Source: CAVSSX01 sp963730735 (GTDB lineage: Bacteria > Actinomycetota > Acidimicrobiia > Acidimicrobiales > RAAP-2). From it: DNA of 64,000 bases. The stretch spans positions 186,001 through 250,000 of the forward strand of contig CAVSSX010000012.1 of NCBI GenBank assembly GCA_963730735.1, in the 5' to 3' direction. This document shows, piece by piece, positions 50,529-59,638 of this stretch; within the stretch, counting starts at the first letter, position 1, and each line of letters starts with the position of its first letter. A program made the position numbers and the translations under genes. The notes below the pieces were generated by a model that was not told the DNA's origin, searched no databases, and saw nothing but the letters and a program-made list of their open reading frames with translations.

Positions 50529-51479
50529 TCAGCGGTTGAAGGCCAGCTCGAGCCCCGGGCTGGGCCACGGGCAGGCCACCAGCCGGCCCGAGGTGCCGAG
50601 GGTGATGAAGGCCGTCGAGCCGTCGGGGCCACCGAAGCACAGGTTGGTCGTCATGTGGTCGTGCAGGCCCTCGGGGAGCACGTAGCGGACCACCGAGCTG
50701 CCGTCCGGGGCGATCGAGGTGACGCCGCCGGTCGAGAGGGTGGCCACGCAGACGTTCCCGTCGGCGTCGACGGCGAGCGAGTCGAACCCCTGGAACCCCG
50801 GCAGTCCGCACAGCACCGTCTCGGCGCCGGTCCCCTCGACCGGGGCCAGGGTGCCGGGCCCGGTGATCTCCCGGGCCCGGAGGCGGGCGGTCACCGTCTC
50901 GGCCACGTAGAGCGTCCGACCATCCGGGGACAGACCGATGCCGTTGGGGCTCTCGATGGGATGGATCACCTCGTCGATCGACCGGCCGTCGATCGAGGCC
51001 ACGTAGACCGAGCCCACGTCGCGGAACCGGCCCTGGAACTTGCCGGTGTCGGTGAACCAGAAGGCGCCGGAGGTGTCGAACACCAGGTCGTTGGGGCCCG
51101 AGAGCCGGCGGCCCTCGTACTCGGCGTACAGCACGTCGACCGCCCCGGTGTCGAGGTCGACCCGCTCGATCCACCCCCCGGTCCAGTTACCGTCGGCGAA
51201 CCGGCCGCCGTTGTTGCAGACGTAGAGGGCCCCGTCGGGGCCGATGGCCGCACCGTTCGGACCGCCGCCGGTCTCGGCCACCACCGACACGTCGCCGTCG
51301 GGACCGACCCGGCTGACCCGTGCGGCCTCGATCTCGGTGACGATCACCGAGCCGTCGGCCAGGGCCACCGGCCCTTCGGGGAAGCTGAGGCCCTCGGCCA
51401 GGACGACCACGTCGCTGAGCTGCACCGTCGGGACCCCCGACGAGTGCCACGGCAGCCCGGTCGCGGCGACCTCGGCCAC
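50529..51479 (-). CDS. SMP-30/gluconolactonase-type lactonase
   Basis: A 316-residue six-bladed beta-propeller. LAEGLSFPEGPVALADGSVIVTEI gives the metal-ligand Glu, SGPNDLVFDTSGAFWFTD the Asn and Asp, and GFDSLAVDADGNVCVA the second Asp. Such enzymes hydrolyse lactones or phosphoesters with a divalent ion. The GTG at 51479 is one base from the stop of the upstream dehydrogenase gene, so both are in one operon. A dehydrogenase that makes a lactone or cyclic hemiacetal product followed by a lactonase would make sense, but this is inference. Confidence 0.9.
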   Translation of the reverse strand: MAEVAATGLPWHSSGVPTVQLSDVVVLAEGLSFPEGPVALADGSVIVTEIEAARVSRVGPDGDVSVVAETGGGPNGAAIGPDGALYVCNNGGRFADGNWTGGWIERVDLDTGAVDVLYAEYEGRRLSGPNDLVFDTSGAFWFTDTGKFQGRFRDVGSVYVASIDGRSIDEVIHPIESPNGIGLSPDGRTLYVAETVTARLRAREITGPGTLAPVEGTGAETVLCGLPGFQGFDSLAVDADGNVCVATLSTGGVTSIAPDGSSVVRYVLPEGLHDHMTTNLCFGGPDGSTAFITLGTSGRLVACPWPSPGLELAFNR

Positions 51480-51480
51480 G

Positions 51481-52572
51481 TCAGACCTCCGGAACGATGC
51501 GGACGTGCATCGGCTTGTCGTCGCCGATCAGGGCCCACAGCCCGGCTTCGGCGTCGGCGATCGAGTAGGCGTCGCTGGCGAAGCGCTCGAACGGCCAGCG
51601 GTCCGAGTCGAGCAGCGAGATGGCGTACTCCATCGAGGCGAGCGATCGGGACACCGCCCCCTTGAGCGTGAGCTGCTTGGCCGACACCGTGTCGACCGGT
51701 ATCTGGGCCATGCCGTTCGGACCCTTCATCCCGGCGAGCACCACGGTGCCCTTGCGCCCGGCGATCTCGACGGCGTCGGTGACCGAGGCGAGCGACATCG
51801 GCGTGCAGTCGATGACCAGGTCGGGCGGGCGGGTCATGGCCCCGAGGACCGTCTCGACCACGTTGGCGCCCGTGACGTCGAGGGCGTGGTCGGCCCCGAG
51901 CACCTTGGCCAAGGCCAGTCGCTCCCGGTCGGCGGCGAGGCCGGTGACGGCGATCTCGCTGGCCCCGGCCACGTTGGCGGCGATCACCGAGGCGAGGCCC
52001 CGAGGCCCGGGACCGAGGATGGCGATGGACTGCCCGGCCCGGAACCCGCCGACGTCGAGGACCCAGTCGACGCCGTTGGACATCACGTTGAACAGCGAGG
52101 CGGCGGCCACGCTGATGTCGGGCGACATCGGGACGACGATGGCCTCGGGCGCCAGGTAGAGGTGCGACGAGAAGCCTCCCCACAGGGCCGGGGCCACGTC
52201 GGGCGACCGGAACCCGTAGATGGTGGTGTCGGCGAATTCCGGTGCCGTGCAGCCCCGGAGCCCGGCCCGACAGGTCCGGCACCGGCCACAGGTGAGGGTG
52301 GAGTGGACGGCCACCCGGTCCCCCTCGTCGACGTTCCACTTGGCCCGGGCCGCCGAACCGATGGCCAGGATCCGGCCGAAGGGCTCGTGGCCCGGCACGA
52401 TCGGGTACCGGTCGCCCAGCGAGCCCTCGAACACCTCGACGTCGGTGCCGCAGACACCGCACCCCTCGATGGCCAGAAGGGCGTCGTCGTCCCCGATGGC
52501 CGGGAGCGGCGCCTGGCGGATCTCGTATGCCTTGGGCTTGGTCTGCACCACGAAGGTTGCCTGCTCAGCCAT
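51481..52572 (-). CDS. Zinc-dependent alcohol dehydrogenase (MDR)
   Basis: A 363-residue medium-chain dehydrogenase. The catalytic zinc site is GCGVCGTDVEVFEG with PIVPGHEPFGRI; the structural zinc cysteines are CGRCRTCRAGLRGC. ILGPGPRGLASVIAANVAG is the cofactor Rossmann motif, in which Arg replaces the second Gly position region. It oxidises an alcohol or reduces a carbonyl in the cytoplasm. The ATG at 52572 lies downstream of an epoxide-hydrolase-like gene on the same strand. One base separates it from the lactonase gene, a close pair. Confidence 0.92.
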   Translation of the reverse strand: MAEQATFVVQTKPKAYEIRQAPLPAIGDDDALLAIEGCGVCGTDVEVFEGSLGDRYPIVPGHEPFGRILAIGSAARAKWNVDEGDRVAVHSTLTCGRCRTCRAGLRGCTAPEFADTTIYGFRSPDVAPALWGGFSSHLYLAPEAIVVPMSPDISVAAASLFNVMSNGVDWVLDVGGFRAGQSIAILGPGPRGLASVIAANVAGASEIAVTGLAADRERLALAKVLGADHALDVTGANVVETVLGAMTRPPDLVIDCTPMSLASVTDAVEIAGRKGTVVLAGMKGPNGMAQIPVDTVSAKQLTLKGAVSRSLASMEYAISLLDSDRWPFERFASDAYSIADAEAGLWALIGDDKPMHVRIVPEV

Positions 52573-52640
52573 GGGTCCTCCTCATCTCGACACCAACGTG
52601 CTCGACCCTCACCGATGGACGCGCCAGGGTGCGGGACACC

Positions 52641-53807
52641 TCATCGCAACGGCCGGAAGAAGTCCCGCAGGCTCGCCGCCACCAGCTCGGGTTCCTCCCA
52701 GGAGGCGAAGTGCCCCCCCGACGGCAGGTCGACCCAGTGGTGGACGTCGTGCACGCGGTCGATCAGCTCCCGGGGGGCCCGGCGGGGCGGGAACGACGGA
52801 TCGAAGCGGGGCATGGCCACGCCGGTGGGGACCGGGAGCCGCCGGCCCGGCTCCATGGGCGGGTCGGCGGTCACCCGTTCGTAGTAGGCCCGCATCGACG
52901 AGGCGATGGTGCCGGTGGCCCAGTAGGTGGTGGCGCTGGTGAGCAACTCGTCCTTGGTGTAGCGGGACTCGACGTCGCCGTGGCAGTCGCTCCACGTCCG
53001 GTGCTTCTCGACCAACCACGAGACCAGGCCGGCCGGCGAGTCGTTGAGGGCGTGACCGATGCTCTGGGGCTTGGTCCGGTGGAGCTCGGCGTAGGCGCCC
53101 TCCCGGGCCGCCCAGGCCCGGGCGTGCTCACCGAACGCCAGCTCGGCGTCGGTGGGCGGTGGCGCCGGCGGCTCGAAGGAGGCGGCCGGGAAGAGCGCCG
53201 GGTCGTGGGTGTGGAAGCCCACCACCGAGTCGGGGTGCTCCACGGCCAGCCACCCGTTCACGTAGGCCCCGAGCCCCGTCCCGTGCACGCCGTAGCGCGA
53301 GTGCCCGAGCCCCTCGGACAACAGGGCGTGGAGCGTGTCGGCGGCCCGGTGGTAGCCGAAGCCCCGGGCCGGCGGCGGTCCGGAGAACCCGAAGCCGGGC
53401 AGCGAGGGCACCACGACCTCGAAGGCGTCGGCCGGATCGCCGCCATGGGCCCCCGGGTCGGCCAGGAGGGGCAGGAGCTTCGTCATCTCGAGGTAGCCGC
53501 TGGGCCAGCCGTGGACCAGCAGGATCGGGAGGGGATCCGGGCCGACGCCCGGTTGACGGGCGAAGTGGACGGTGACGCCGTCGACGACCGCCGTGTGCTG
53601 GGGGACCTCGTTCAGGCGGGCCTGCTGGGCGTACCAGTCGAAGCCGTCGGCCCAGTAGGCCACCAGCTCGGCCAGGTAGGCGGCGTTGGTCCCGTAGTCC
53701 CAGCCGGCGTCGGGCGGTTCCTCGGCCAGACGGGCCTGGCCGGCCCGCCGCCGGAGGTCGTCGATGACGTCCCGGTCGATGTCGATACGGAAGTCGGTGA
53801 CCTCCAC
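52641..53807 (-). CDS. Epoxide-hydrolase-like protein lacking the nucleophile Asp
   Basis: A 388-residue alpha/beta-hydrolase of the EphB/juvenile-hormone epoxide hydrolase type. The N-terminal EHN domain (about 1-60) is followed by HGWPSG (99-104), PGFGFSGPP, and YTKDELLTSATTYWATGTIASSMRAYYE, which contains the epoxide-holding Tyr. His366 in GGHFASWEEPE is the general base. The nucleophile elbow reads HGTGLG (175-180) where family members have Asp, so Gly178 leaves no nucleophile. It is either inactive, uses another mechanism, or has a different ligand. The rest of the fold is intact and not degenerate. Confidence 0.85.
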   Translation of the reverse strand: MEVTDFRIDIDRDVIDDLRRRAGQARLAEEPPDAGWDYGTNAAYLAELVAYWADGFDWYAQQARLNEVPQHTAVVDGVTVHFARQPGVGPDPLPILLVHGWPSGYLEMTKLLPLLADPGAHGGDPADAFEVVVPSLPGFGFSGPPPARGFGYHRAADTLHALLSEGLGHSRYGVHGTGLGAYVNGWLAVEHPDSVVGFHTHDPALFPAASFEPPAPPPTDAELAFGEHARAWAAREGAYAELHRTKPQSIGHALNDSPAGLVSWLVEKHRTWSDCHGDVESRYTKDELLTSATTYWATGTIASSMRAYYERVTADPPMEPGRRLPVPTGVAMPRFDPSFPPRRAPRELIDRVHDVHHWVDLPSGGHFASWEEPELVAASLRDFFRPLR

Positions 53808-53841
53808 ATGCCCCCCTGGCTCACCTCGGCGGCGCGATCGG

Positions 53842-53858
53842 GGTCGGCTCCGCCGACC
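53842..53858. terminator. Hairpin downstream of the amidohydrolase gene
   Basis: GGTCGGC (53842-53848) pairs with GCCGACC (53852-53858) in the 73-bp gap before the epoxide-hydrolase-like gene. It could terminate or attenuate the amidohydrolase transcript. Confidence 0.45.
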
Positions 53859-53880
53859 GGCCCGTTCGACGTCGTACCGC

Positions 53881-55113
53881 TCAGATGGTGGGCGGCGCCG
53901 ACGGCGTGAACTGGTAGAGGCGCTCGGCGTTGCCCCGCAGGATCTTGTACTGGATCTCGTCGGAGAGCTTGGCCGCGTTGAGCCGCTCGTGGGCCAGTTT
54001 GATCGAGTGGGGCCACGTCGTGTCCGAGTGGGGGTAGTCCATCTCGATCATGACGTTGTCCACCCCGACCACGTCGAGCATCCCGAGTCCGGTGGCGTCG
54101 TCGATGAAGCAGCCGTAGAAGTGCTTGCGGTAGTCCTCGTAGACGTCGATCTTGAAGACGTCCACGCCCTCGCCGACCGTGGCGTGGGCCCCCTCGACGC
54201 CGTTGCCGCCGAACTGCTCGCCCTTGGCCACCCAGTGGCGCTGGGTCTCGAGGACCTGCTTGGAGCGCTCGAGGAACCACGGGATCCAGCCGATGCTCCC
54301 CTCGGACAGGGCGATCTTGGTGTCGGGGAACCGCTGGAACATGCCGCTGAAGATCCACGACAGCATGGCGCCCGCCGGCCGGATGGCCCCCATGGCCATG
54401 TTGGCCATGAACGGCGAGTTCGACGCCACCTTGTACATGACCGACGACGACCCGATGTGGATCGAGAGCACCTGCTCGTTGTCCTGGGCGGCGGCGATCA
54501 CCGGGTCCCAGTAGCGGCTCGGGTCGTGGATGGTGGGCAGGCCGAGCGGCTCGAAGTTCTCCGAGAAGCAGAAGCTGTGCGAGCCCTTGGCCGCCGTCCG
54601 CTCGATCTCGGCCACGGCCGCCGCCGGGTCCCACAGCGGGATGATGGTCAGCGGGATGTACCGACCGGGATCGGTGGCGCACCACTCGTCGATCATCCAG
54701 TCGTTGTAGGCCTTGACGCAGAGGAGGGCCAGCTCCTTGTCCTTGGCCTCGTAGAACAGTTGGCCGCAGAAGCGCGGGATCGAGGGGAAGTTCAGCGAGG
54801 CCAGCACGCCGGCCTCGTTCATGTCGAGCAGGCGGGCCTGTGGGTCGTAGCAGCCGGGGCGCATCTCGCTGTAGGGGTAGCCCTCGGTGGTGATGTCCTC
54901 GGGCGGACGGCCGGCCGTCGCCCCGAGGCCGCCGGTGATCATCCGCTTGTCCTCGTAGACCCAGTACTCCTGGCCGTCGTCGCCCGTCTCGATGCGGGGC
55001 CCGACGTCGCGGTACTTGGCCGGCAGCCGGTCGGTCCAGACGTTGGGCGGCTCGATCACGTGGTCGTCGACCGACACGATCCAGTCGAGGTCGTAGCGCT
55101 GCTGGTCAGCCAT
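53881..55113 (-). CDS. Amidohydrolase-2 family metal-dependent hydrolase
   Basis: A 410-residue COG2159 protein, close paralogue of the partial gene at 1-547. VSVDDHVIEPPNVWTDRLPAKYRDVGPRI is near the start; PSIPRFCGQLF, KAYNDWMIDEW, LTIIPLWDPAAAVAEIER and EMDYPHSDTTWPHS follow, the last containing the metal Asp. AAGGAGG lies just before the ATG at 55113; a GTG at 55119 is less likely. It follows the acyl-CoA dehydrogenase pair on the same strand, so it probably processes the same CoA or acid pathway. The actual bond cleaved is unknown. Confidence 0.88.
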   Translation of the reverse strand: MADQQRYDLDWIVSVDDHVIEPPNVWTDRLPAKYRDVGPRIETGDDGQEYWVYEDKRMITGGLGATAGRPPEDITTEGYPYSEMRPGCYDPQARLLDMNEAGVLASLNFPSIPRFCGQLFYEAKDKELALLCVKAYNDWMIDEWCATDPGRYIPLTIIPLWDPAAAVAEIERTAAKGSHSFCFSENFEPLGLPTIHDPSRYWDPVIAAAQDNEQVLSIHIGSSSVMYKVASNSPFMANMAMGAIRPAGAMLSWIFSGMFQRFPDTKIALSEGSIGWIPWFLERSKQVLETQRHWVAKGEQFGGNGVEGAHATVGEGVDVFKIDVYEDYRKHFYGCFIDDATGLGMLDVVGVDNVMIEMDYPHSDTTWPHSIKLAHERLNAAKLSDEIQYKILRGNAERLYQFTPSAPPTI

Positions 55114-55182
55114 AATCACCCTCCTTGGTGTTCCTGTTCGGTGCCGTCGCTGGCTGCGCTCGCCGGGCCGGGGCCCGCCGGA

Positions 55183-56310
55183 TCACGCCTCCAGACCGGC
55201 GGCGATGACGTCGTCGTGGTAGCGGGCCTCGCCCAGGTCGAACTCCCAGTGCTTGGCCCGGCGCGTGTAGAGCTGGACGTCCGCCTCGAGCATGAAGGCG
55301 ACACCGGCGTGGACCTCGTGGGCCGAGTGCACGATGCGCTGGGCGGCCCGGCTGGCGAAGGACTTGGCCAGGGCGACCTCGCGTCGGGCCGGCACCCCGT
55401 TGTCGAGGCGCCAGGCCGCGTGGCGGAGGAGGAGCGCCGTCAGGTGCGTGTCGATGGCGATGTCGGTGCAGAGGTACTGCACCGCCTGGAACTGGCCGAT
55501 CGGCTTGCCGAACTGGCTCCGGGCGTTGGCGTAGTCGACCGAGATCTCGAGCAGCCGCTCCCCGGCGCCCACGATCTCGGCACACCGCAGCACCGTCGCC
55601 CGGTCGAGGGCCGGGGTCAGGAGCGCCCAGCCCTTGCCGATCTCGCCGACGACGTCGGCCTTCGGGACCACCACGCCGTCGAAGGCCACGGCGAACAACG
55701 GCGAGTTGGCGATGTTGTCCATCCGTTCGATGGTGACGCCCGGGGCCGCCGGGTCGACCAGCAGCAGGGTGACGCCGTCGGGCCCCGCCTCGGTGCGGGC
55801 CACGACCAGCAGCCGGTCGGCGGAGTTGGCGAAGGGCACCAGGATCTTGGTCCCCTGCAGCACGATCCCCTCGGGCTGCTCGACGGCCGACAGGGTCACG
55901 GCCTCGGGCCCGAACGAGGCCTCGGGCTCGACCAGGGCCGGGACGACCACCGCCGTGCCGGCCACCATCTCGGCCAGGAGATCGGCGTGGGCCAGACCCG
56001 GCTCACGGACCAGGGTCTCGCCGACGATCACCGCCGAGGGCAGGTGCGGGCTCGGCGCCAGGGTCCGGCCGAAGGCCTGGTAGATCACCGTCAGGTCGAC
56101 CAGCGTGCCGCCGGACCCACCGAGCTCCTCGGGATAGGTCAGGCCCAGCCAGTCGAGGCCGGCCATCTCGGCCCACAGATCGGGGAGGTAGCCCCGCTCG
56201 TCGTCCTCGAGCTCGCGCACCGTGGTGAGCGGGCAACGGGCCTCGAAGAGCTGGCGGGCGATGCGACCCAGCTCCAGGTGGTCGTCGTCCAGCGTCGTGT
56301 CCATGGTCAC
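55183..56310 (-). CDS. Acyl-CoA dehydrogenase, partner subunit
   Basis: A 375-residue acyl-CoA dehydrogenase homologue without the TEPxSGSD flavin motif. LYQ-like VIYQAFGRTLAPSPHL, ANARSQFGKPIGQFQAVQ, and HSAHEVHAGVAFMLEADVQLYTRRAKHW are kept. GTG at 56310 or ATG at 56304 both fit. It is 13 bp downstream of a gene with the flavin motif, so they form the second heteromeric pair of the window. The partner is at 56324. The pair would dehydrogenate a large acyl-CoA. Confidence 0.87.
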   Translation of the reverse strand: MTMDTTLDDDHLELGRIARQLFEARCPLTTVRELEDDERGYLPDLWAEMAGLDWLGLTYPEELGGSGGTLVDLTVIYQAFGRTLAPSPHLPSAVIVGETLVREPGLAHADLLAEMVAGTAVVVPALVEPEASFGPEAVTLSAVEQPEGIVLQGTKILVPFANSADRLLVVARTEAGPDGVTLLLVDPAAPGVTIERMDNIANSPLFAVAFDGVVVPKADVVGEIGKGWALLTPALDRATVLRCAEIVGAGERLLEISVDYANARSQFGKPIGQFQAVQYLCTDIAIDTHLTALLLRHAAWRLDNGVPARREVALAKSFASRAAQRIVHSAHEVHAGVAFMLEADVQLYTRRAKHWEFDLGEARYHDDVIAAGLEA

Positions 56311-56323
56311 GCCACCTCGTGCG

Positions 56324-57492
56324 TCATCGGGGGAGGCCCAGGCCTCGGGTCGCCAGCACCATGCGCTTCACCTGTGAGGTGCCACCGGCGTGGTTGGCGA
56401 AGGACCAGCGGTACCAGGCCTCGGCCCCGCCGTCGAACGGCGCCCAGCGACTCTCGGTCCGCACCTGGGACAGCGGACCGACGATCTGGTTGATGATCTG
56501 GGCGAAACGGGGCTTGTTCTCCTTGGACACCACCACGCCGAGCGCCCCACCGAACTCGGGTCGCCGTTGGTTGGTGGCGTTCGAGAGCGCCTCGTAGCTG
56601 AGCAGCTTCTCGGTCTCGATCATCAGTTCGAGCTCGGCCAGCTGGCCCCGGACGATGGGGTCCTTGATGAGCAGGGTGCCGCCCCGGGTGGTCGTCCGGC
56701 AGTGCTGGACCACCTCGTCGAACATGCGCTGCATCTCGATGTGGCGCGCCCCCCGCCGCCGCCGGCGTAGAAGGCGTTCATGATGTAGCTCCAGCCCTTG
56801 CCCTCTTCGCCGATGAGCTGGTCGCCGGGCACCCGGACGTGGTCGATGTACGTGTGGTTCTGGCGACCCCCGCCCAGGTTGTAGAGCGGCGAGAGGGAGA
56901 TGCCGGGGGCCTTCAGGTCGAGGCAGAACACGCTGATCCCCTGGTGCCGGGGCACGTCGGGGTTGGTCCGGGCGGCCAGGAACATGACGTCGGCGTGGTG
57001 TCCCCAGGTGGTGTAGGTCTTCTGCCCGGTGATGATCCAGTCGTCGCCGTCACGCTCGGCCCGCGTCGACAGCGAGGCGAGGTCGGAGCCCGAGTCCGGC
57101 TCGGTCAGCCCCTCGGCCCAGAAGCGGTCGAAGCGGGCGATGCCCGGGAGGAACCGCTTCTTCTGCTCCTCGGTGCCACCGACCAGGAGGGCACCGGCCG
57201 CCAGGCCCCAGCCGATGCTGTTCACCATGGGCGCCTCACGCCGCTCGATCTCCTCGGCGAAGATCAGGCGGTCGACCGAGCTGCGGCCGCTGCCGCCGTA
57301 CTCGACCGGCCAGGTCATGCCGATCCAGCCCTTCTCGCCCAGCTTGCGGGTGAAGTCGAAGGCGAACTTCCAGAGCTCGGGGTCCTCGTTGAACTCGTGG
57401 TTGAAGGCCATCTCGTCGGGCAGCTCGGCGTCCAAGAACGCCTGGACCTCCTTGCGGAAGGCATGCTCCTCGGCGGTGAAGGTGTAGTCCAC
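56324..57492 (-). CDS. Acyl-CoA dehydrogenase, FAD-binding subunit (frameshifted)
   Basis: About 390 residues if a missing G (or two extra) in the G6 run at 56749-56754 is corrected. LTEPDSGSD (from residue 129) and WIITGQKTYTTWGHHADV occur before the break at NAFYAGGGGG; the second frame goes on with ARHIEMQRMFDEVVQHC and ends ATRGLGLPR. The catalytic-loop equivalent reads HAGGTSQV, with Gly for Glu. GTG start at 57492 after GGGAG. Partner of the 55183 gene 13 bp downstream. Unlike the other shifts, the simplest repair here adds a base. Confidence 0.84.
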
Positions 57493-57834
57493 GCTGCTCC
57501 CTAGTGAGTGGGGCCGGGCCGGGGGGACCGCAGGGTGCCTCCCACGATGGGTCGCCGGGCCTGCCGCAGCGGCCTCGAGCGCCAGCGAAGCTGGTCCCGT
57601 CGTGAACTCCCCCGAGCTGTCACCCTGCGTATCCCCCGATCGGCGCCGGCGGGACTCCGTACGACGCAAGCGCCGACCCGAGTCGCACCGCACAGGCTCG
57701 GCGGGCGATGCCCGCCCGACCCGTGCCCGACGGTTCTACCATCGGCGCCCCAGAGCGTCAACCGATCGTTTGGTATTGAGAATGGACGGTCTCGGTGGCA
57801 CACTGGCCGGGCATCGAGGCAGAGGGGGGCAGGG
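57493..57834. other. 342-bp divergent intergenic region
   Basis: No credible gene is seen between the dehydrogenase and thioesterase starts. It contains the perfect hairpin GGCGGGC-GAT-GCCCGCC (57700-57716) and the operator-like element at 57759-57772, and becomes AT-richer near 57765-57785, where a promoter is expected. Confidence 0.6.
57759..57772. promoter_or_regulatory. Operator-like element CAACCGATCGTTTG
   Basis: Imperfect palindrome CAA-C-CGATCG-T-TTG with one mismatched pair. It matches 36660-36673 at 13 of 14 bases and is placed in a divergent promoter between the acyl-CoA dehydrogenase unit and the thioesterase unit. A TetR-type dimer is the likely class of binder. Confidence 0.58.
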
Positions 57835-58695
57835 GTGACCGAAGACGCCGACCTGGTATCAGGCCTGTACGTGGAGCCGGACGGCAACGGACGCTGGCGC
57901 TTCCCCCACGTCCCGCCGGGCGAGCGCGGCGTCGTGTTCGGGGGCCAGTTGCTGGCCCAACTGGCCGCCGCCGCGGCGGCGGCCGAGGGCTCGGGCACCA
58001 AGACCATCAAGTCGGCCCACGGCCTGTTCGCCCGGCCGGTGCTGGTCGACGAGGAGGCCACCGTCAGTGTCGAGTTCCTCCACTCGGGGCGGGCCTTCTC
58101 GAGCGCCACGGCCACCATGTGGCAGAAGGACCGTGAGTGCGCCAAGGCGCTGGTCCTGCTGGACGTCTTCGAGAAGGACCTGATCCGCCACGGCGCCGAG
58201 GCGCCCGACGTGGGCACGCCCGAAGCGGCCGTGCCCTGGGGCGACCCCACCGCCGGACGCGAGGTGCGGACCGTGGGCGGCGTCGACATCCTCGACGCCG
58301 ACACCACCGGCCCGGCCGAGGTCCACGCCTGGGTGCGGGTCCCCGGGGCCACCGACGCCCAGGTCCTGAACCAGTGCCTGCTGGCCCACGCCACGGCCAG
58401 CTTCCTGATCGGCTCGGCCATGCTGCCGCACGCCGGCGTGGGCCAGTCCATCGCCCACCGGGACATCTCGACCGGCATCCTCGGCCACACCATCAGCTTC
58501 CACGAGGAGGTCGACCTGCGTGACTGGGTCCTCCTGTCGAACGAGAGCCCGTACGCCGGACGCGGCCGGTCGTTCGGACGGGGCCAGGTGTTCTCGCGCT
58601 CGGGGCAGCTGCTGGCCTCGTACTCCCAGGAGGCCATGATCCGGCACTTCCCCGAGGGGCAGTCCCCGGCCGGGCGCGAGTCCACCATCTTCTGA
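57835..58695 (+). CDS. Acyl-CoA thioesterase II-like double-hotdog protein
   Basis: A 286-residue TesB-type thioesterase. VTEDADLVSGLYVEPDG starts the chain; FGGQLLAQLAAAAAAA is the hallmark of the first hotdog, KSAHGLFARPVLVDEEATVSV follows, and the second hotdog has LIGSAMLPHAGVG, TISFHEEVDLRDWVLLSNESP and GRGQVFSRSGQLLASYSQEAMIR. TesB enzymes hydrolyse acyl-CoAs to free acid and CoA. The GTG at 57835 follows GAGGGGGG. It opens a plus-strand series with an FAH-family hydrolase, an MDR oxidoreductase and a SnoaL-like gene. Confidence 0.9.
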   Translation: MTEDADLVSGLYVEPDGNGRWRFPHVPPGERGVVFGGQLLAQLAAAAAAAEGSGTKTIKSAHGLFARPVLVDEEATVSVEFLHSGRAFSSATATMWQKDRECAKALVLLDVFEKDLIRHGAEAPDVGTPEAAVPWGDPTAGREVRTVGGVDILDADTTGPAEVHAWVRVPGATDAQVLNQCLLAHATASFLIGSAMLPHAGVGQSIAHRDISTGILGHTISFHEEVDLRDWVLLSNESPYAGRGRSFGRGQVFSRSGQLLASYSQEAMIRHFPEGQSPAGRESTIF

Positions 58696-58755
58696 GCGGC
58701 GCCGGGCCGGCGGCGCCCGACCCACCACCGAACTTCACGACCGAGGAGACCCGAC

Positions 58756-59613
58756 GTGCGCTTTGCCAATGTCGACGGACGGATGCAACTGGTGACCGGC
58801 GGCGGGCTGGTCGACGTGGCCACGGCCTCGGACGGCCGGCTGCCGGCCGACCCCCAGGCTGGTCTGGAGCGGTGGGACGACCTCCTGTCCTGGGCCCGCG
58901 ATGCGGCACCGGGCAGCTCCGGCCCGGCCGGCGCACCGCCGGTGCCCGACGGCTCGCACCTCGGGGCACCCGCTCCCCGACCCCGGCAGGTGTTCGCCAT
59001 CGCCCTCAACTACCAACTGCACGTGGGTGAGTCCGACTTCACCGCCCCGACCGAGCCGTCGGCCTTCACCAAGTTCCCGAGCTGCATCGCCGGGCCGACC
59101 GACGACATCCCGATCGTGAGCGGCGCCTGCGACTGGGAGGTCGAGCTGGTCGCCGTCATCGGCCGGACCGCCCACCACGTCGAGGCGGCCCGGGGCTGGG
59201 AGTACGTCGCCGGGTTGACGGTGGGCCAGGACATCTCCGAGCGGGTGGTGCAGGTCCGGGATCCGGCCCCGCAGTTCTCGCTGGCCAAGTCCTTCCCGGC
59301 CTTCGGCCCCATGGGCCCGGTGCTCGTGACCCCGGACGAATTCGACGACCCCGACGACCTGGCCATCGGCTGCTCGGTCAGCGGCCGGGAGGTCCAGAGC
59401 GCCCGGACCTCCGACCTCATCTTCTCGGTTCCCGAGCTGGTCGGGCGGCTGTCGACCATCGTCACGCTCTGGCCGGGCGACGTGATCTTCACCGGCACGC
59501 CCTCGGGCGTCGGGGCGGCCCGCACGCCACCGGAGTTCCTGGCCGCCGGCGACGACCTCGTGAGCACCATCGAGGGCATCGGCAGCCTGCACAACCGCTG
59601 CGTGCCGGGATGA
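58756..59613 (+). CDS. Fumarylacetoacetate hydrolase-family protein
   Basis: A 285-residue FAH-fold enzyme. The metal triad is Glu128 and Glu130 in CDWEVELVAVIGR with Asp159 in VGQDISER. KSFPAFGPMGPVLV and LWPGDVIFTGTPSGVG complete the active site. Such enzymes hydrolyse or decarboxylate acylpyruvates and 2-oxo acids, usually late in ring degradation. The GTG at 58756 follows GGAG. It lies 60 bp after the thioesterase and 25 bp before an oxidoreductase gene. Confidence 0.9.
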   Translation: MRFANVDGRMQLVTGGGLVDVATASDGRLPADPQAGLERWDDLLSWARDAAPGSSGPAGAPPVPDGSHLGAPAPRPRQVFAIALNYQLHVGESDFTAPTEPSAFTKFPSCIAGPTDDIPIVSGACDWEVELVAVIGRTAHHVEAARGWEYVAGLTVGQDISERVVQVRDPAPQFSLAKSFPAFGPMGPVLVTPDEFDDPDDLAIGCSVSGREVQSARTSDLIFSVPELVGRLSTIVTLWPGDVIFTGTPSGVGAARTPPEFLAAGDDLVSTIEGIGSLHNRCVPG

Positions 59614-59638
59614 CCACCCCACCATCACCGAGGAGCAA

